Origin: Candidatus Binataceae bacterium
GTDB lineage: Bacteria; Desulfobacterota; Binatia; Binatales; Binataceae
Length of the DNA: 54,543 nucleotides
Assembly (NCBI GenBank): GCA_030041155.1
Contig: JASHOJ010000042.1
Coordinates: 1 to 54,543 of the forward strand
Direction of reading: 5' to 3'
Under the pieces are notes generated by a model. The model was not told the DNA's origin. It did no database searches and was given only the letters and a program-made list of their open reading frames with translations. Shown here in pieces: positions 44,409 through 53,034 of this stretch; position 1 is the first letter of the stretch; the number at the start of each line of letters is the position of its first letter. The translations under genes and the position numbers were made by a program.

Positions 44409-45869
44409 ATGCAATCCTCTCGGCTCGTGCGCCTGCTTCCAATAGCTATTGCACTGGTCGCAATAGCTATTCGCCTCGCGCCACTGATGCGTTCGGATCT
44501 TGGGTTCACCCTGCGACCCGACGACTCCTTTGAATATCTGCAACTGGCCAATGGAATGCGGCACGGATGCGGGTTCGCGCGCCTGATTAACGGCGTGTGC
44601 CAGCCGGCTGAGATCCTGCGCACTCCGGGTTATCCACTTTTTCTCGCCGCACTCGGATCGAACATGAGATGGGCTATGGTGACACAGGCGGTTCTGGGCG
44701 GGATCGTTTGTCTGCTGATTGCCGCATGGGTCGCCAAATACTGGAGTTTTAACGCGGCAATTGTCGCGGAACTGCTGGTCGCGTTCGATCTACCGTCGAT
44801 CGTGATGTCCAACTCGCTCATGTCCGAGGCCCTGTTTCAATTCGCAATCGTGCTTGCGATTGTCCCGCTGCTCGTCGCGGTTAAGCGGCGGAAAAATGTC
44901 GCGCTTGCCGGCGCCTGCGCAGGCCTTCTTGCCGGCTTCGCATTGATGGTTCGCCCAATCGGTATCATTGTCCCGATTGTCCTGGCGGCTCCGCCGCTCA
45001 GCGCATTGTGGCTCTCAAGGCGATACCGAATCGCATCGGCGGCGCTGGCGCTCGGGATACCGGCGCTGATTCTTGCCGGATGGGCTGCACGCAACTACAT
45101 TGTCGCCGGCTTTCCCGGAATATCTACGGTGAGCGCGATAAACATGTATTACTATCGCGCGGCGGACATCGTCGCCCGGCAGAACGGAACGCTCCTGGAT
45201 GACACCCATGCCACATTCGGGGCACGTCTCGGCGTGCCTTACGACCGCATCTATGAAGCCGGGGTTCAATCTCCCGAGCTTGCGCATCGGATGACCGAGA
45301 TGGGCCTCAAAACGGTCGAAGCGCATCCATTTGAAGCTGCGATAATGACGGCGCAAGCTTTCGACTATCTTGCGCTGTCGCCGATTCGGACTCAGTTGGC
45401 GAATCTTTTGGGCGATACCGCAGCGATGCACGTCGGTAACGGGCTCAATGCGGGCAGTCTGAACTTTGGGCGTATCCGGCGCGCCCTCGGGGCTATCAGC
45501 GAGTCTCCACTGCTAAGCGCGCTTATCACATTTCAGGTGCTGACGGTGCTGCTGGTCTGGGTTGGGCTGGTTATCGCGATTCTGCGCTGCGCCAATAGCG
45601 GTGTGGATTATCGGCTATGGGTTCTCTGCCCAGCAGCCGCGGGAGTGCTGCTATTGCTCCTGGCGTCGGGTGGAGAAGCGGACGTTCGGTTCCGCGTACC
45701 TGCCATTCCATTGCTGGCGATTGTCGCAGCGCTTGGCTACTTCCCGCGCGAGCCGAAAACTGTTTCGCAAAGTATGCGCGATCTGAACCCGATTGCTACT
45801 ATCGATGCGGTTAAATTTGAGGGAAGCGGCGCGGCGGCCGGCTTATCGGCGCAAAAGTCATTGGAATGA
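44409..45869 (+). CDS. GT-C fold glycosyltransferase (ArnT/PMT-like)
   Basis: 486 aa polytopic membrane protein with about ten helices. Periplasmic loop after the first helix has the catalytic DDSFEYLQLANGM and PAEILRTPGYPLFLAALG, the hallmark of ArnT/PMT-type enzymes that use polyprenyl-phosphate sugars. Acceptor unknown. GAGGAG lies just before the ATG. Its TGA lies inside the 3' end of the tRNA-Glu gene on the other strand. Confidence 0.82.
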   Translation: MQSSRLVRLLPIAIALVAIAIRLAPLMRSDLGFTLRPDDSFEYLQLANGMRHGCGFARLINGVCQPAEILRTPGYPLFLAALGSNMRWAMVTQAVLGGIVCLLIAAWVAKYWSFNAAIVAELLVAFDLPSIVMSNSLMSEALFQFAIVLAIVPLLVAVKRRKNVALAGACAGLLAGFALMVRPIGIIVPIVLAAPPLSALWLSRRYRIASAALALGIPALILAGWAARNYIVAGFPGISTVSAINMYYYRAADIVARQNGTLLDDTHATFGARLGVPYDRIYEAGVQSPELAHRMTEMGLKTVEAHPFEAAIMTAQAFDYLALSPIRTQLANLLGDTAAMHVGNGLNAGSLNFGRIRRALGAISESPLLSALITFQVLTVLLVWVGLVIAILRCANSGVDYRLWVLCPAAAGVLLLLLASGGEADVRFRVPAIPLLAIVAALGYFPREPKTVSQSMRDLNPIATIDAVKFEGSGAAAGLSAQKSLE

Positions 45870-45938
45870 TCCCAGCGGGAGTCGAACCCGCGTTCCCGAC
45901 GTGAGAGGCCGGTGTCCTAACCACTAGACGATGGGACC
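45867..45938 (-). tRNA. tRNA-Glu (anticodon CTC)
   Basis: Minus strand: acceptor GGTCCCA/TGGGATC with one G-U pair, D arm GTCT..GGAC, anticodon loop CTCTCAC with anticodon CTC, T arm GCGGG/CCCGC. CCA is not encoded (TTC follows the discriminator A). Overlaps the glycosyltransferase stop codon by three bases. Confidence 0.93.
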
Positions 45939-45978
45939 GTCTGCCGACTTCGCGATACTACGGCATGGATGACGATGT

Positions 45979-46054
45979 TGGCTGAGGAGGAAGGATTCGA
46001 ACCTTCAATCCCCTGATCCAGAGTTAGGTGCCTTGCCAGTTTGGCCACTCCTCA
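45979..46054 (-). tRNA. tRNA-Gln (anticodon CTG)
   Basis: Acceptor TGAGGAG/CTCCTCA perfect, T arm GAAGG/CCTTC perfect, anticodon loop CTCTGGA with anticodon CTG, discriminator G and encoded CCA. The anticodon stem CCTAA/TCAGG has an A-C mismatch at 30-40. About 40 bases from tRNA-Glu; likely one transcript. Confidence 0.88.
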
Positions 46055-46128
46055 GCGCTGAATCGGAATATATCCGAGTAGCCATATTCACGCCACCGGC
46101 GAAGCGATACGCGCCGCACGATTGAGGT

Positions 46129-46677
46129 TCAGCGGCCGCCGACCGCGGCGGAAGCACGCAGCGTCTCGGCGTGGCGATCGCACAGCATGTCGCATCGCCT
46201 AAGCAGCGCCGCATCGTTGCAATAGCGCTCGATCATGATGCCCAGCTCGCCGAGATCATGCACCAGGAGCCGGAGGCATCGCTCGTATTCGTCGGGCTCC
46301 TGCACCGCCTTGAGCAGTTCCGCAACCAGGTCCTCCAACTCTGTTTCTTCGACTTCCAGAGCCATCGCAAGCGCGCGGTCGATCTTGAGACCGGCGCCGG
46401 CTTCGCGATGAAACCGCTCGAGCATCGTGCGCAGCTTCACGATCGTGGAATCTTCGAGCGAGATCGGACTCGACGCGTCGAGCTTGTCCTCGATTTCAAG
46501 CACCGTGCGCACGAGATCCAGCGCGCCGACGTGGCGAGCTTCATCGCGGGCCATGCCGAACCAGAAATCGCGCAGAGCCGGATTATCGGCGAAAATTTTC
46601 GCCATCCGCGCGTACAGCGACATGCTCTGCTGCTCAAGAGCGATTGCGGTCTCAAGGGCTTCGCGCGTTGTCGGCAT
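46129..46677 (-). CDS. Ferritin-like (rubrerythrin-type) domain protein
   Basis: About 182 aa, all helical. TTREALETAIALEQQSMSLYARMA and WFGMARDEARHVGALDLV give two E..ExxH-like motifs of a ferritin-like four-helix bundle; a third, LEVEETELEDLVAELL, follows. A diiron site is likely but the exact ligands are not certain. Start taken at the ATG of MPTTREAL; an upstream ATG at 46737 adds 20 unconserved residues. Function unknown. Confidence 0.7.
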   Translation of the reverse strand: MPTTREALETAIALEQQSMSLYARMAKIFADNPALRDFWFGMARDEARHVGALDLVRTVLEIEDKLDASSPISLEDSTIVKLRTMLERFHREAGAGLKIDRALAMALEVEETELEDLVAELLKAVQEPDEYERCLRLLVHDLGELGIMIERYCNDAALLRRCDMLCDRHAETLRASAAVGGR

Positions 46678-46835
46678 CAACGGCCATGATAACGCCGACT
46701 TTGACCTATCGTAAAGCGGAGCTTCCGAGTTCAGCATCGGCAATCTAATCCGCCCTGGCCCGCGTGGCCGGAGGAGAGCGGCTGCGTGGCGGCGGTGCTT
46801 GCGAATGAGCGTGCATTGTTACATCCGCCCGCGAG

Positions 46836-47834
46836 TTATCTCCCTTGACCAACTTCTGCTTGGCCCGCGTCCGCCTCATCGCGCGCGGACCGAGATTCGG
46901 CGCCAGCGCACAGCGCCCGATACAGGTCAGCAACCCGCTCGGGAAGATTCGGGAGCACTGAAGTGGCGAAGCGAAGCTGCTCGATTTCGAGGCTCGCCGC
47001 GTCCAGGCTTCCTTCCAGACCATGCGTAGCGACTCGAATCATGGCAAGCATCTCGTCCAGTTTCGGCTCTTCATCGTGATCGAACGCGAGTTCGCCGCGG
47101 GCGCGTTCCTCTTCGGAATCCTGATAGAAGATCGCGGGTGCGTAGAGCAGGCTCCACAGTTCGGACCTGGTGAAATCGACCCGTTCTTCGGCCGCGAACA
47201 GAAGCTCCAGCACTGTCTTGTTGGTCGTCCAGTAGACCTGAGGCCGCAGTCTCCGGATATCCGCGCACAGGTCGGGATCGACGAACTTTAGCCCGAGTGA
47301 AACGTATTCGCGGACCAGACATTCCCGATCGAGACGGCTTTTGCTGCGCTGCACCAGGCCGCCGTACAGCATCCGATGCAGCGCTTTGTTGACGGCGGCG
47401 GGATGTCGCACCCGCTCGGCCATCGCGAAGCCGACCGTTCCGGCTGGGCCCATATTCGTGAGCGCGCGCGCCAAGTCGTGGCGATCCGCCATCAGTTGCG
47501 CAAAGTTGCCGCTCTCCTGATCCCCGTCAAAGAAATCGTCGATCCAATGCGAGGCGTAGGTCAGAAAAGATTTAGTCTGCACCTCTTCCGGCCGCGCAGC
47601 CGAGACGATTCCCAGGATTAACGCGTGAACCTCCACATCGTGGTAGTCGTGAACGGCGCTTGCCGAGAGACCGAATCGGCTCAGCAGGCCGGTTCTTGCG
47701 AGCAAAGCGGCGAACTCGGCCTGACCGGCCTTGATCGCGCTCAGCATCTCCCTTCCAAACGGCGCAGAGTTGCACGCCGCCAAAACGTTCGGCGATCGCG
47801 TTCCGCCAGAAACATAACTCGTGTCGGTATTCAT
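46836..47834 (-). CDS. Helical protein with DDxxD motif, unknown (terpene-synthase-like?)
   Basis: About 332 aa, predicted mostly helical. Residues 99-103 read DDFFD inside ASHWIDDFFDGDQ, which is the spacing and hydrophobic setting of the Mg-binding DDxxD motif of class I terpene synthases and prenyl diphosphate synthases. I do not find the second metal motif (NSE-type N-D-x2-S-x3-E), so the assignment is open. AAGGA seven bases before ATG 47834 decides the start over a longer frame. The last 25 residues are charged. Divergent pair with the metalloprotease/XRE genes, with the GNAT-like gene between. Confidence 0.6.
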   Translation of the reverse strand: MNTDTSYVSGGTRSPNVLAACNSAPFGREMLSAIKAGQAEFAALLARTGLLSRFGLSASAVHDYHDVEVHALILGIVSAARPEEVQTKSFLTYASHWIDDFFDGDQESGNFAQLMADRHDLARALTNMGPAGTVGFAMAERVRHPAAVNKALHRMLYGGLVQRSKSRLDRECLVREYVSLGLKFVDPDLCADIRRLRPQVYWTTNKTVLELLFAAEERVDFTRSELWSLLYAPAIFYQDSEEERARGELAFDHDEEPKLDEMLAMIRVATHGLEGSLDAASLEIEQLRFATSVLPNLPERVADLYRALCAGAESRSARDEADAGQAEVGQGR

Positions 47835-47939
47835 ATTTGATCCTTGCTTTGGCTCCGGTTCCGCGCACTTTGTCGGAACCAATCAGATAGGCCTTTAAAA
47901 ACACGTTAGAGAATTTCTGTATTGCCGAAGCGGTGGAGG

Positions 47940-48548
47940 TCAGCTCGCGCGCAAGTCGAACGATTCCTGGCCGACGTTCGGCTGGTATAGAAGTTCGGCT
48001 CCCCAGCGAACGAATTCCGCCAGCCGCTGTCCTTGTAAGATTAGTGGTTGGACCCAGAGTTCCTCACCGTCGAGAGTCTCTCCGTATTGGTTCCGGATCG
48101 GCTCGCAGGCCGGCTCAAAGTTGAATCTGGAATAAAACGAGGCGAGATCGACCGGCCTAACGATCGGATAAACGAGGATCGCTTCAGCGCGCAAAGCACC
48201 AGCCACGGCCGCTGAAGCTCTTGCGGCGAAGTAACCCGCACCCTTAGAGAGCGACCAGAGGTCACTGCCTTCGAAAACGAGCGAGGGCGTCAGATGTCCT
48301 AGCGAGGGCTCGCCGAAGCTCTGCGGCAGCGAGGCGAGATCGTGCATTATGAAACCGCCGACCATGCTTTCAGGAGGCGCCCCCTTATCTTCAAAGACAG
48401 CATAGACATTCCCGAACTTCAGATGGCTTGCGCCCAGACAGGAGCGCGGAGTCTCCCTGAAGCCGAAGCCTTTTTGTGAGCGGGCTTTCAACAGACAGTC
48501 ATTGAACACCTGTCTTTCAAAGTCAGAGGTCATTTTGCGGATTTCCAC
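47940..48548 (-). CDS. GNAT-like acyltransferase, unassigned
   Basis: 202 aa. A GNAT/autoinducer-synthase-like layout is suggested by FGNVYAVFEDKG, SMVGGFIMHDLASLP, a central AEAILVYPIVRPVDLASFYSRFNFEP and a C-terminal strand ELWVQPLIL, but no certain acetyl-CoA loop is seen. GTG start at 48548 with AGGAG seven bases upstream. About 105 bases precede the DDxxD-protein gene on the same strand, so the two may be cotranscribed. Acyl donor and acceptor unknown. Confidence 0.55.
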   Translation of the reverse strand: MEIRKMTSDFERQVFNDCLLKARSQKGFGFRETPRSCLGASHLKFGNVYAVFEDKGAPPESMVGGFIMHDLASLPQSFGEPSLGHLTPSLVFEGSDLWSLSKGAGYFAARASAAVAGALRAEAILVYPIVRPVDLASFYSRFNFEPACEPIRNQYGETLDGEELWVQPLILQGQRLAEFVRWGAELLYQPNVGQESFDLRAS

Positions 48549-48993
48549 TTAAATTCTCCTGCTATTTGCCAGAGGTGAACTTCACAAACCGGGATCATTT
48601 GGCGCCGTCAGGTTCGTGACGGAGGCGCTCGGGCCGACAGCATCAAGCAGTTAGCCGCCGATTGGGCTTCTGAACCTGACTCGCTAACAGCCAGTCGCAG
48701 CGAGACCGCATTTCGCATTGGCTAACAGTGCACCTTGCTCTTGACCGAGGAGTGTGTCTCCTCTGCGATGTTGCTTCACAATTTGTCAAGACCCGAAGGG
48801 TGGTCCGCGGAAACTGGAGACAGAGCGAAACTTCGAAGCCAAAGAGCTTTTGGCGCTCAATTCCGACCGCAGCAGCGGCCGATTTGTTCCCGCGCTGACC
48901 ATCGGGACAGCAGACGCTCAGCCGTTACTCTGAGCGAGGTCTTGCTGACCAGCTGTTTACGCAGGTAACATGTACTGGGCAGGAGTTCGGGAA
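48549..48993. other. Divergent intergenic region of the DDxxD/GNAT/ImmA/XRE locus
   Basis: About 445 bases without a credible gene (a short rightward frame at 48735-48968 has no ribosome site or family). It holds a GAGGAG-TGTGT-CTCCTC hairpin near 48750 and, on the minus strand, TTGACA around 48790 without a matching -10. This is the natural place for XRE operator sites controlling both directions. Confidence 0.5.
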
Positions 48994-49773
48994 ATGGCAC
49001 GGAGAATCGAATCGGGACTGTCAAAAAGCCTCGTTGACGAACTCGTGAATTCGTCGAATTCTCAAAACGTATCGATCCGCGAAGCAACGACTATTCTATC
49101 GTCGGTCTCGAATCGCGACTATGCGGCTTCGTTAAGAAAGCTGTTCGACATTTCGCACCTAAGGAGCCTCGCGTCTCAATTGGCGCGATTTTTACCAGGC
49201 CTGAACGAGCAGGTTTTCGGCGTGACGGACTTGGGGTGCCTTGAGAGGATGGCGCGAAATTTTGGAGTGATGTTGCGAACCAACTATGTCGCCAGTTCGG
49301 ACGGACGAAGACTGAGAGGTTATTACCTCAACGACAGAACGGTTCTGAAGACTCCACTGATATGGTTGAATTCCGCAAATCACCCGGTCGGCGTGGCGGC
49401 GACGTTCTGGCATGAGATGGGCCACCATCTCACCCACGAGATTTTTGGCTCACGGCACTCGGCGGCAGCGTTGCCGTTCGCGACCGATTATCTGGAACAT
49501 CTCGAGCGCCCGGAAGAAATTGCCGCCGACCTGGTGATGGCGCTCGGATGCTATCCGCGAGAGGCGGCGGAAGCGGTGTTTCGGCAATCCACACAGAGGC
49601 GAGCACAATGGAATTTTGAAACCTCGGCAACAAGGGTGCGGTCCTATGTAAAATCCGTTACTGGATTCGATTTCTCGGCCGACGATTCAGCGCGCACCAA
49701 CCTGTATCGGCTGGCGGGAATGATTCACGTCGCAAAACTGAGGCTCGCGCTCCTGCGCGAATACAGCATATGA
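48994..49773 (+). CDS. ImmA/IrrE-type zinc metalloprotease
   Basis: About 259 aa. Zinc motif HEMGHH at residues 140-145 (His140, Glu141, His144), then the family-typical ERPEEIAADLVMALGCYP with the third acidic ligand. The N-terminal half is helical and not recognised. ATG at 48994 has AGGAG eight bases upstream, preferred over an earlier ATG. ImmA/IrrE proteases cleave or activate a paired XRE repressor under stress; here the stop overlaps the XRE start (ATGA), which supports such a pair. Confidence 0.85.
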   Translation: MARRIESGLSKSLVDELVNSSNSQNVSIREATTILSSVSNRDYAASLRKLFDISHLRSLASQLARFLPGLNEQVFGVTDLGCLERMARNFGVMLRTNYVASSDGRRLRGYYLNDRTVLKTPLIWLNSANHPVGVAATFWHEMGHHLTHEIFGSRHSAAALPFATDYLEHLERPEEIAADLVMALGCYPREAAEAVFRQSTQRRAQWNFETSATRVRSYVKSVTGFDFSADDSARTNLYRLAGMIHVAKLRLALLREYSI

Positions 49774-50204
49774 ACAAAAAAGACGCCGGCAGCACTGTTA
49801 AAGATGCACGTCATGATCTCGGCATGACTCAGCGCGAACTCGCGCGGCGAGTCGGGGTCAGGGCGAGCCATATTGCCTATATCGAGGCCAACCGGCGCAG
49901 ACCGTCTCTGCCTCTCATAAGAAACCTGGCGGAGGTGCTGGGAGTCAACGCGCGGCAGTTGCTCCTTATGTCTCATCCCGAGGCCAAGATTCTGCTCGGA
50001 GACCCGGACGAATCCGGAAAGAAGGGCCTGAACGACGCCTGGCAGCGTTTTGCCTCAAACCGCCTGCTGCACAGGCGGTATCGAATATCCGCCGGCGAAC
50101 TCAGAGTGCTGAAGCAGGTGAGTCTGCTTCAGGATGTCGCGTCGCCGAACCATTTTCTATTCATTCTGAATTCGATTCGGCAGGCTGCGGCGTCTGACGA
50201 TTGA
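49770..50204 (+). CDS. XRE-family transcriptional regulator
   Basis: 144 aa. Helix-turn-helix: VKDARHDLGMTQRELARRVGV, SHIAYIEANRRRPSLPLIRNLAEVLGV. The C-terminal part (NDAWQRFASNRLLHRRYRIS and on) is helical and could be the protease-sensitive or oligomerisation part. Translationally coupled to the metalloprotease gene. Probable repressor of the divergent GNAT/DDxxD genes and of itself, by analogy with ImmR; that is inference. Confidence 0.9.
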   Translation: MNKKDAGSTVKDARHDLGMTQRELARRVGVRASHIAYIEANRRRPSLPLIRNLAEVLGVNARQLLLMSHPEAKILLGDPDESGKKGLNDAWQRFASNRLLHRRYRISAGELRVLKQVSLLQDVASPNHFLFILNSIRQAAASDD

Positions 50205-50289
50205 CGACCGCGCGGCTTGATCCTCTTTGCGAAGCCTCGCGAACCCTTCGCCGACTCTTCGCGTTTTCCTGTATGCCCTCCGCGGCTTG

Positions 50290-51849
50290 CTATTTCGCAA
50301 GCTCGGTTGCGCGTGTCTCGCGAATAACCGTAACCCTGATCTGGCCGGGGTAAGTCATATCGGTCTCGATTTTGCGGGCGACGTCCCGCGCGAGCATCAC
50401 CGTGTCTTCATCGGTCACCTGATTTGGTTCGACGATCACGCGCATCTCGCGACCGGCCTGAACCGCGAAACATTTCTCAACGCCCTTGAATGATTTCGCG
50501 ATCTTCTCAAGGTCCTCGAGTCGTTTCACGTAGCTTTCCAGCACCTCGCGCCTGGCACCGGGGCGCGCTCCCGAGAGAGCATCCGCCGCGTCGACCAGCG
50601 GCGCGAGAATCGTCTCGGCCTTCACCTCCTCGTGATGCGCCGCGATGGCGTTAACGATCTTCGCGGATTCTCCGTATTTTCGTGCGAGCTCTCCGCCGAT
50701 TAATGCATGCGATCCTTCGACTTCATGGGTAAGCGCCTTGCCGATATCGTGCAGCAGGGCCGCGCGCCGGGCCTGCTTTTCGTTCAGCCCCAGTTCCGCC
50801 GCCATTGCTCCGCAGATAAACGCCGCTTCGATCGAATGCATCAGCACGTTCTGCGCGTACGAATAGCGGTACTTGAGCATCCCGAGCAGCTTCACCAGCT
50901 CGGGATGGATCCCGTGCACGCCGACCTCGATTATCGCGCGCTGGCCGGCCTCGCGAATCGATTCCTCGACGTCCTGCTCGGCCTTGCGGACAACTTCCTC
51001 GATTCGGCCCGGATGAATCCGGCCGTCGGAGATGAGCTTCTCCAGCGCGACCCGGGCGATCTCGCGGCGGATCGGATTGTGGCATGAGATAACCACCGCC
51101 TCGGGCGTATCGTCGATTATGATATCAACGCCGGTTGCGGCTTCGATCGCGCGGATATTGCGGCCCTCGCGTCCGATTATCCGCCCCTTCATCTCGTCGG
51201 AAGGAAGCGCAAGCACCGAGACCGTACGCTCCGCCACGAATTCTCCGGCCAGACGCTCGATCGCGATCGATACGATCCGCTTGGCGCGGCGGTCGGCTTC
51301 CTCACGCGCTTCCTCCTCGACCACCCGAATATGCTTGGCGGCCTCGGTGCGCGCCTGCCCGATCATTTCTTCCATCAGGGTGCGTTTGGCTTCATCGCGG
51401 GTAAATCCGGCAACCGCCTCCAGACGGGTGCGCGCTTCGTCGATCAAAGCCTGATGCTGCGCCTCTTTTTCACTGATGTTCTTCTCGCGGGCGCGCACAC
51501 TTTGGTCGCGGCGGTTCAAATCGGCTTCGCGGCGCTCGAAGCCCTCCTGCCGCTTCTCGAATGCTTCTTCGCGCGACTCGAGCTTCGACTCGGCCGATTG
51601 CAGCTCGCGGCGCCGGTCGCGGACCTCGCGCTCGGCATCGGAGCGAGCGCCGACAATCAGGTCCTTGGCCTTGACCTCGGCCTCCTTGATGATGAGTTCG
51701 GTTCTGGTGTTAGCCTCCTTGGTTATTTCCTCGGCCTGAGCGCGCGCGGCCTCCAGATCGACGGCGTCAGAGCGCCGCCTCATGAATCCCAATACAAAAA
51801 AGACCGCGCCACCAATGATGAATCCCAGGATCGCGTATGTCAGAGCCAC
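50290..51849 (-). CDS. rny: Ribonuclease Y
   Basis: 519 aa from the GTG at 51849, which has GGAGG upstream and gives the standard N-terminus: membrane helix (YAILGFIIGGAVFFVLGF), long coiled coil, KH domain (GRIIGREGRNIRAIEAATGVD) and HD phosphohydrolase domain (LLHDIGKALTHE). Membrane-anchored endoribonuclease that starts mRNA decay. Overlaps the end of the cyclo-ligase gene by ten bases, so it is the last gene of the ftsY/zapA/6S block. Confidence 0.96.
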   Translation of the reverse strand: MALTYAILGFIIGGAVFFVLGFMRRRSDAVDLEAARAQAEEITKEANTRTELIIKEAEVKAKDLIVGARSDAEREVRDRRRELQSAESKLESREEAFEKRQEGFERREADLNRRDQSVRAREKNISEKEAQHQALIDEARTRLEAVAGFTRDEAKRTLMEEMIGQARTEAAKHIRVVEEEAREEADRRAKRIVSIAIERLAGEFVAERTVSVLALPSDEMKGRIIGREGRNIRAIEAATGVDIIIDDTPEAVVISCHNPIRREIARVALEKLISDGRIHPGRIEEVVRKAEQDVEESIREAGQRAIIEVGVHGIHPELVKLLGMLKYRYSYAQNVLMHSIEAAFICGAMAAELGLNEKQARRAALLHDIGKALTHEVEGSHALIGGELARKYGESAKIVNAIAAHHEEVKAETILAPLVDAADALSGARPGARREVLESYVKRLEDLEKIAKSFKGVEKCFAVQAGREMRVIVEPNQVTDEDTVMLARDVARKIETDMTYPGQIRVTVIRETRATELAK

Positions 51850-52487
51850 CCGGGTGTACCTCCTTGTCCGGCGCTGCGGGCGCATTCGTGTGGCGCACTC
51901 GATGCGCGATGCACCGCGGACTCTGTGATGATCAGATTGAGCCGCTGGTCGAACGGCTCGACAGGAATCCGGTCCAGTAGCTGGAACGAATAGGCAAGAC
52001 CAATCGTGATCGCTTCCGGCGCAAGCTGCGCCAGGAAACGATCATAATGGCCTCCTCCCCGCCCGATCCGGTCACCTGAGATGCTGAACGCGACCCCCGG
52101 AACGCAAACGATCGGCTGTTCCAGCGCCGCGGGATCTGTAGCGGCCCGATTCGGCGGCGGCTCGGGAATTCCGAACGCTCCCGGAGTCAGCTCCAAGAGG
52201 CATGAGATCTCGGCAATTTCGATTCGCGAACTGCGCCCATTAAGCCGCGGAAAGTAAACCCGTTTTCCATCCGCCAGCGCGCTTGAGCAGATGCCGTCGG
52301 TTGCAACCTCGTTGCCGGCGGCGGCATAAAGGACAATTTGTGTGGTGTCTCGATAGAACGCGCCGCTCAGCAGATTGCGCGCGATTTCGCGCGAGCGCGC
52401 GAACACGGTCTCAGCGGATATCGCGAAGCGGCAATCGCTTAGGATTGCGCGAAAATATTTCTTTTCGTCCGCCACGGGCCTCGCCAT
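51840..52487 (-). CDS. 5-formyltetrahydrofolate cyclo-ligase
   Basis: 215 aa YgfA/MTHFS enzyme that recycles 5-formyl-THF to 5,10-methenyl-THF. The signature GRGGGHYDRFL and the phosphate-binding YFPRLNG segment are present, and ITIGLAYSFQLLDRIPVEPFDQRLNLIITE ends the fold. The last 25 residues are a non-conserved tail overlapping rny. It lies directly after the probable 6S RNA, the standard neighbour pair in proteobacteria. Confidence 0.92.
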   Translation of the reverse strand: MARPVADEKKYFRAILSDCRFAISAETVFARSREIARNLLSGAFYRDTTQIVLYAAAGNEVATDGICSSALADGKRVYFPRLNGRSSRIEIAEISCLLELTPGAFGIPEPPPNRAATDPAALEQPIVCVPGVAFSISGDRIGRGGGHYDRFLAQLAPEAITIGLAYSFQLLDRIPVEPFDQRLNLIITESAVHRASSAPHECARSAGQGGTPGWL

Positions 52488-52499
52488 GGCGGGAGCGGG

Positions 52500-52725
52500 A
52501 TCAATTACTCGGCCACGTATGGTTCAGACGCCGAATCGGCGCTGTCTCTGTTCCAGGCGGCGCGCCCATCAGCGCACCCCGATGCGGCGAGCGGCGAACC
52601 GCCGCGGCATCGAACAATCTTGTCGCGTGCTCAATGCGTGCGAGCTCCGCGTTGTGGCTAGTTGCTATCAACCTGATTCCCCGCCCCAGCCGTGCTTCAG
52701 AAACTTTCATATGGGCCGGATACCG
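52500..52725 (-). ncRNA. ssrS: Probable 6S RNA
   Basis: The gap between zapA and the cyclo-ligase gene is the conserved place of 6S RNA. On the minus strand the ends pair (CGGCCCATATG with CATACGTGGCCG), and inside them GTTTCTG pairs with CAGAGAC over seven bases; the interior is GC-rich with a GCGGTTCGCCGC hairpin at the far end, giving a long rod with a possible central bubble. No protein is supported here. The fold was done by eye, so end positions are approximate. Confidence 0.62.
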
Positions 52726-52731
52726 CGGCGG

Positions 52732-53022
52732 CTATGCTTCCTTGCCGTCAATCGCGGCGCCGAGCCTCTTGTTCATCGCCTCGATACGCTCGACCAATGC
52801 CTGCTGCTCGTGCCGCAGGCGTTCGAGCTCGTCGGCGAAGTTAAGCGCGGCAAGAATCGCAAGATGAACAGTACTGACCGATTGCGTTCCCTGCGTTCCG
52901 CCGCGAATCTCTTTGATTTTTCCGTCAACCGCGCGAGCCAGCTCTCGCACGTAGTCGTCGCCGCCAGCGTCGCTGGCGACGGCAAGCGTCTGTCCCATTA
53001 TCTCGACGTTGACGCCTTTCAC
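52732..53022 (-). CDS. zapA: Cell division protein ZapA
   Basis: 96 aa. VNVEIMGQTLAVASD and YVRELARAVDGKIKEI are the ZapA N-terminal fold; the rest is the C-terminal coiled coil (LAALNFADELERLRHEQQ). Crosslinks FtsZ filaments. Twelve bases after the ZapB-like gene and just before the 6S RNA. Confidence 0.92.
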   Translation of the reverse strand: MKGVNVEIMGQTLAVASDAGGDDYVRELARAVDGKIKEIRGGTQGTQSVSTVHLAILAALNFADELERLRHEQQALVERIEAMNKRLGAAIDGKEA

Positions 53023-53034
53023 CGAAGTCGATTC

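Noticed and set aside
44628..44638. TTATCCACT, near a DnaA box (TTATCCACA)
   Set aside because: Single imperfect copy inside the glycosyltransferase coding region; no cluster of boxes, so not evidence of an origin.
46836..47834. Confident call as a terpene synthase
   Set aside because: Only the DDxxD motif is visible. The second metal motif (NSE) is missing by eye and the overall length and ends do not settle it, so it is listed as unknown.
48735..48968. Short rightward frame in the divergent intergenic region
   Set aside because: No ribosome site and no conserved feature; low-confidence frame in what looks like a regulatory gap.
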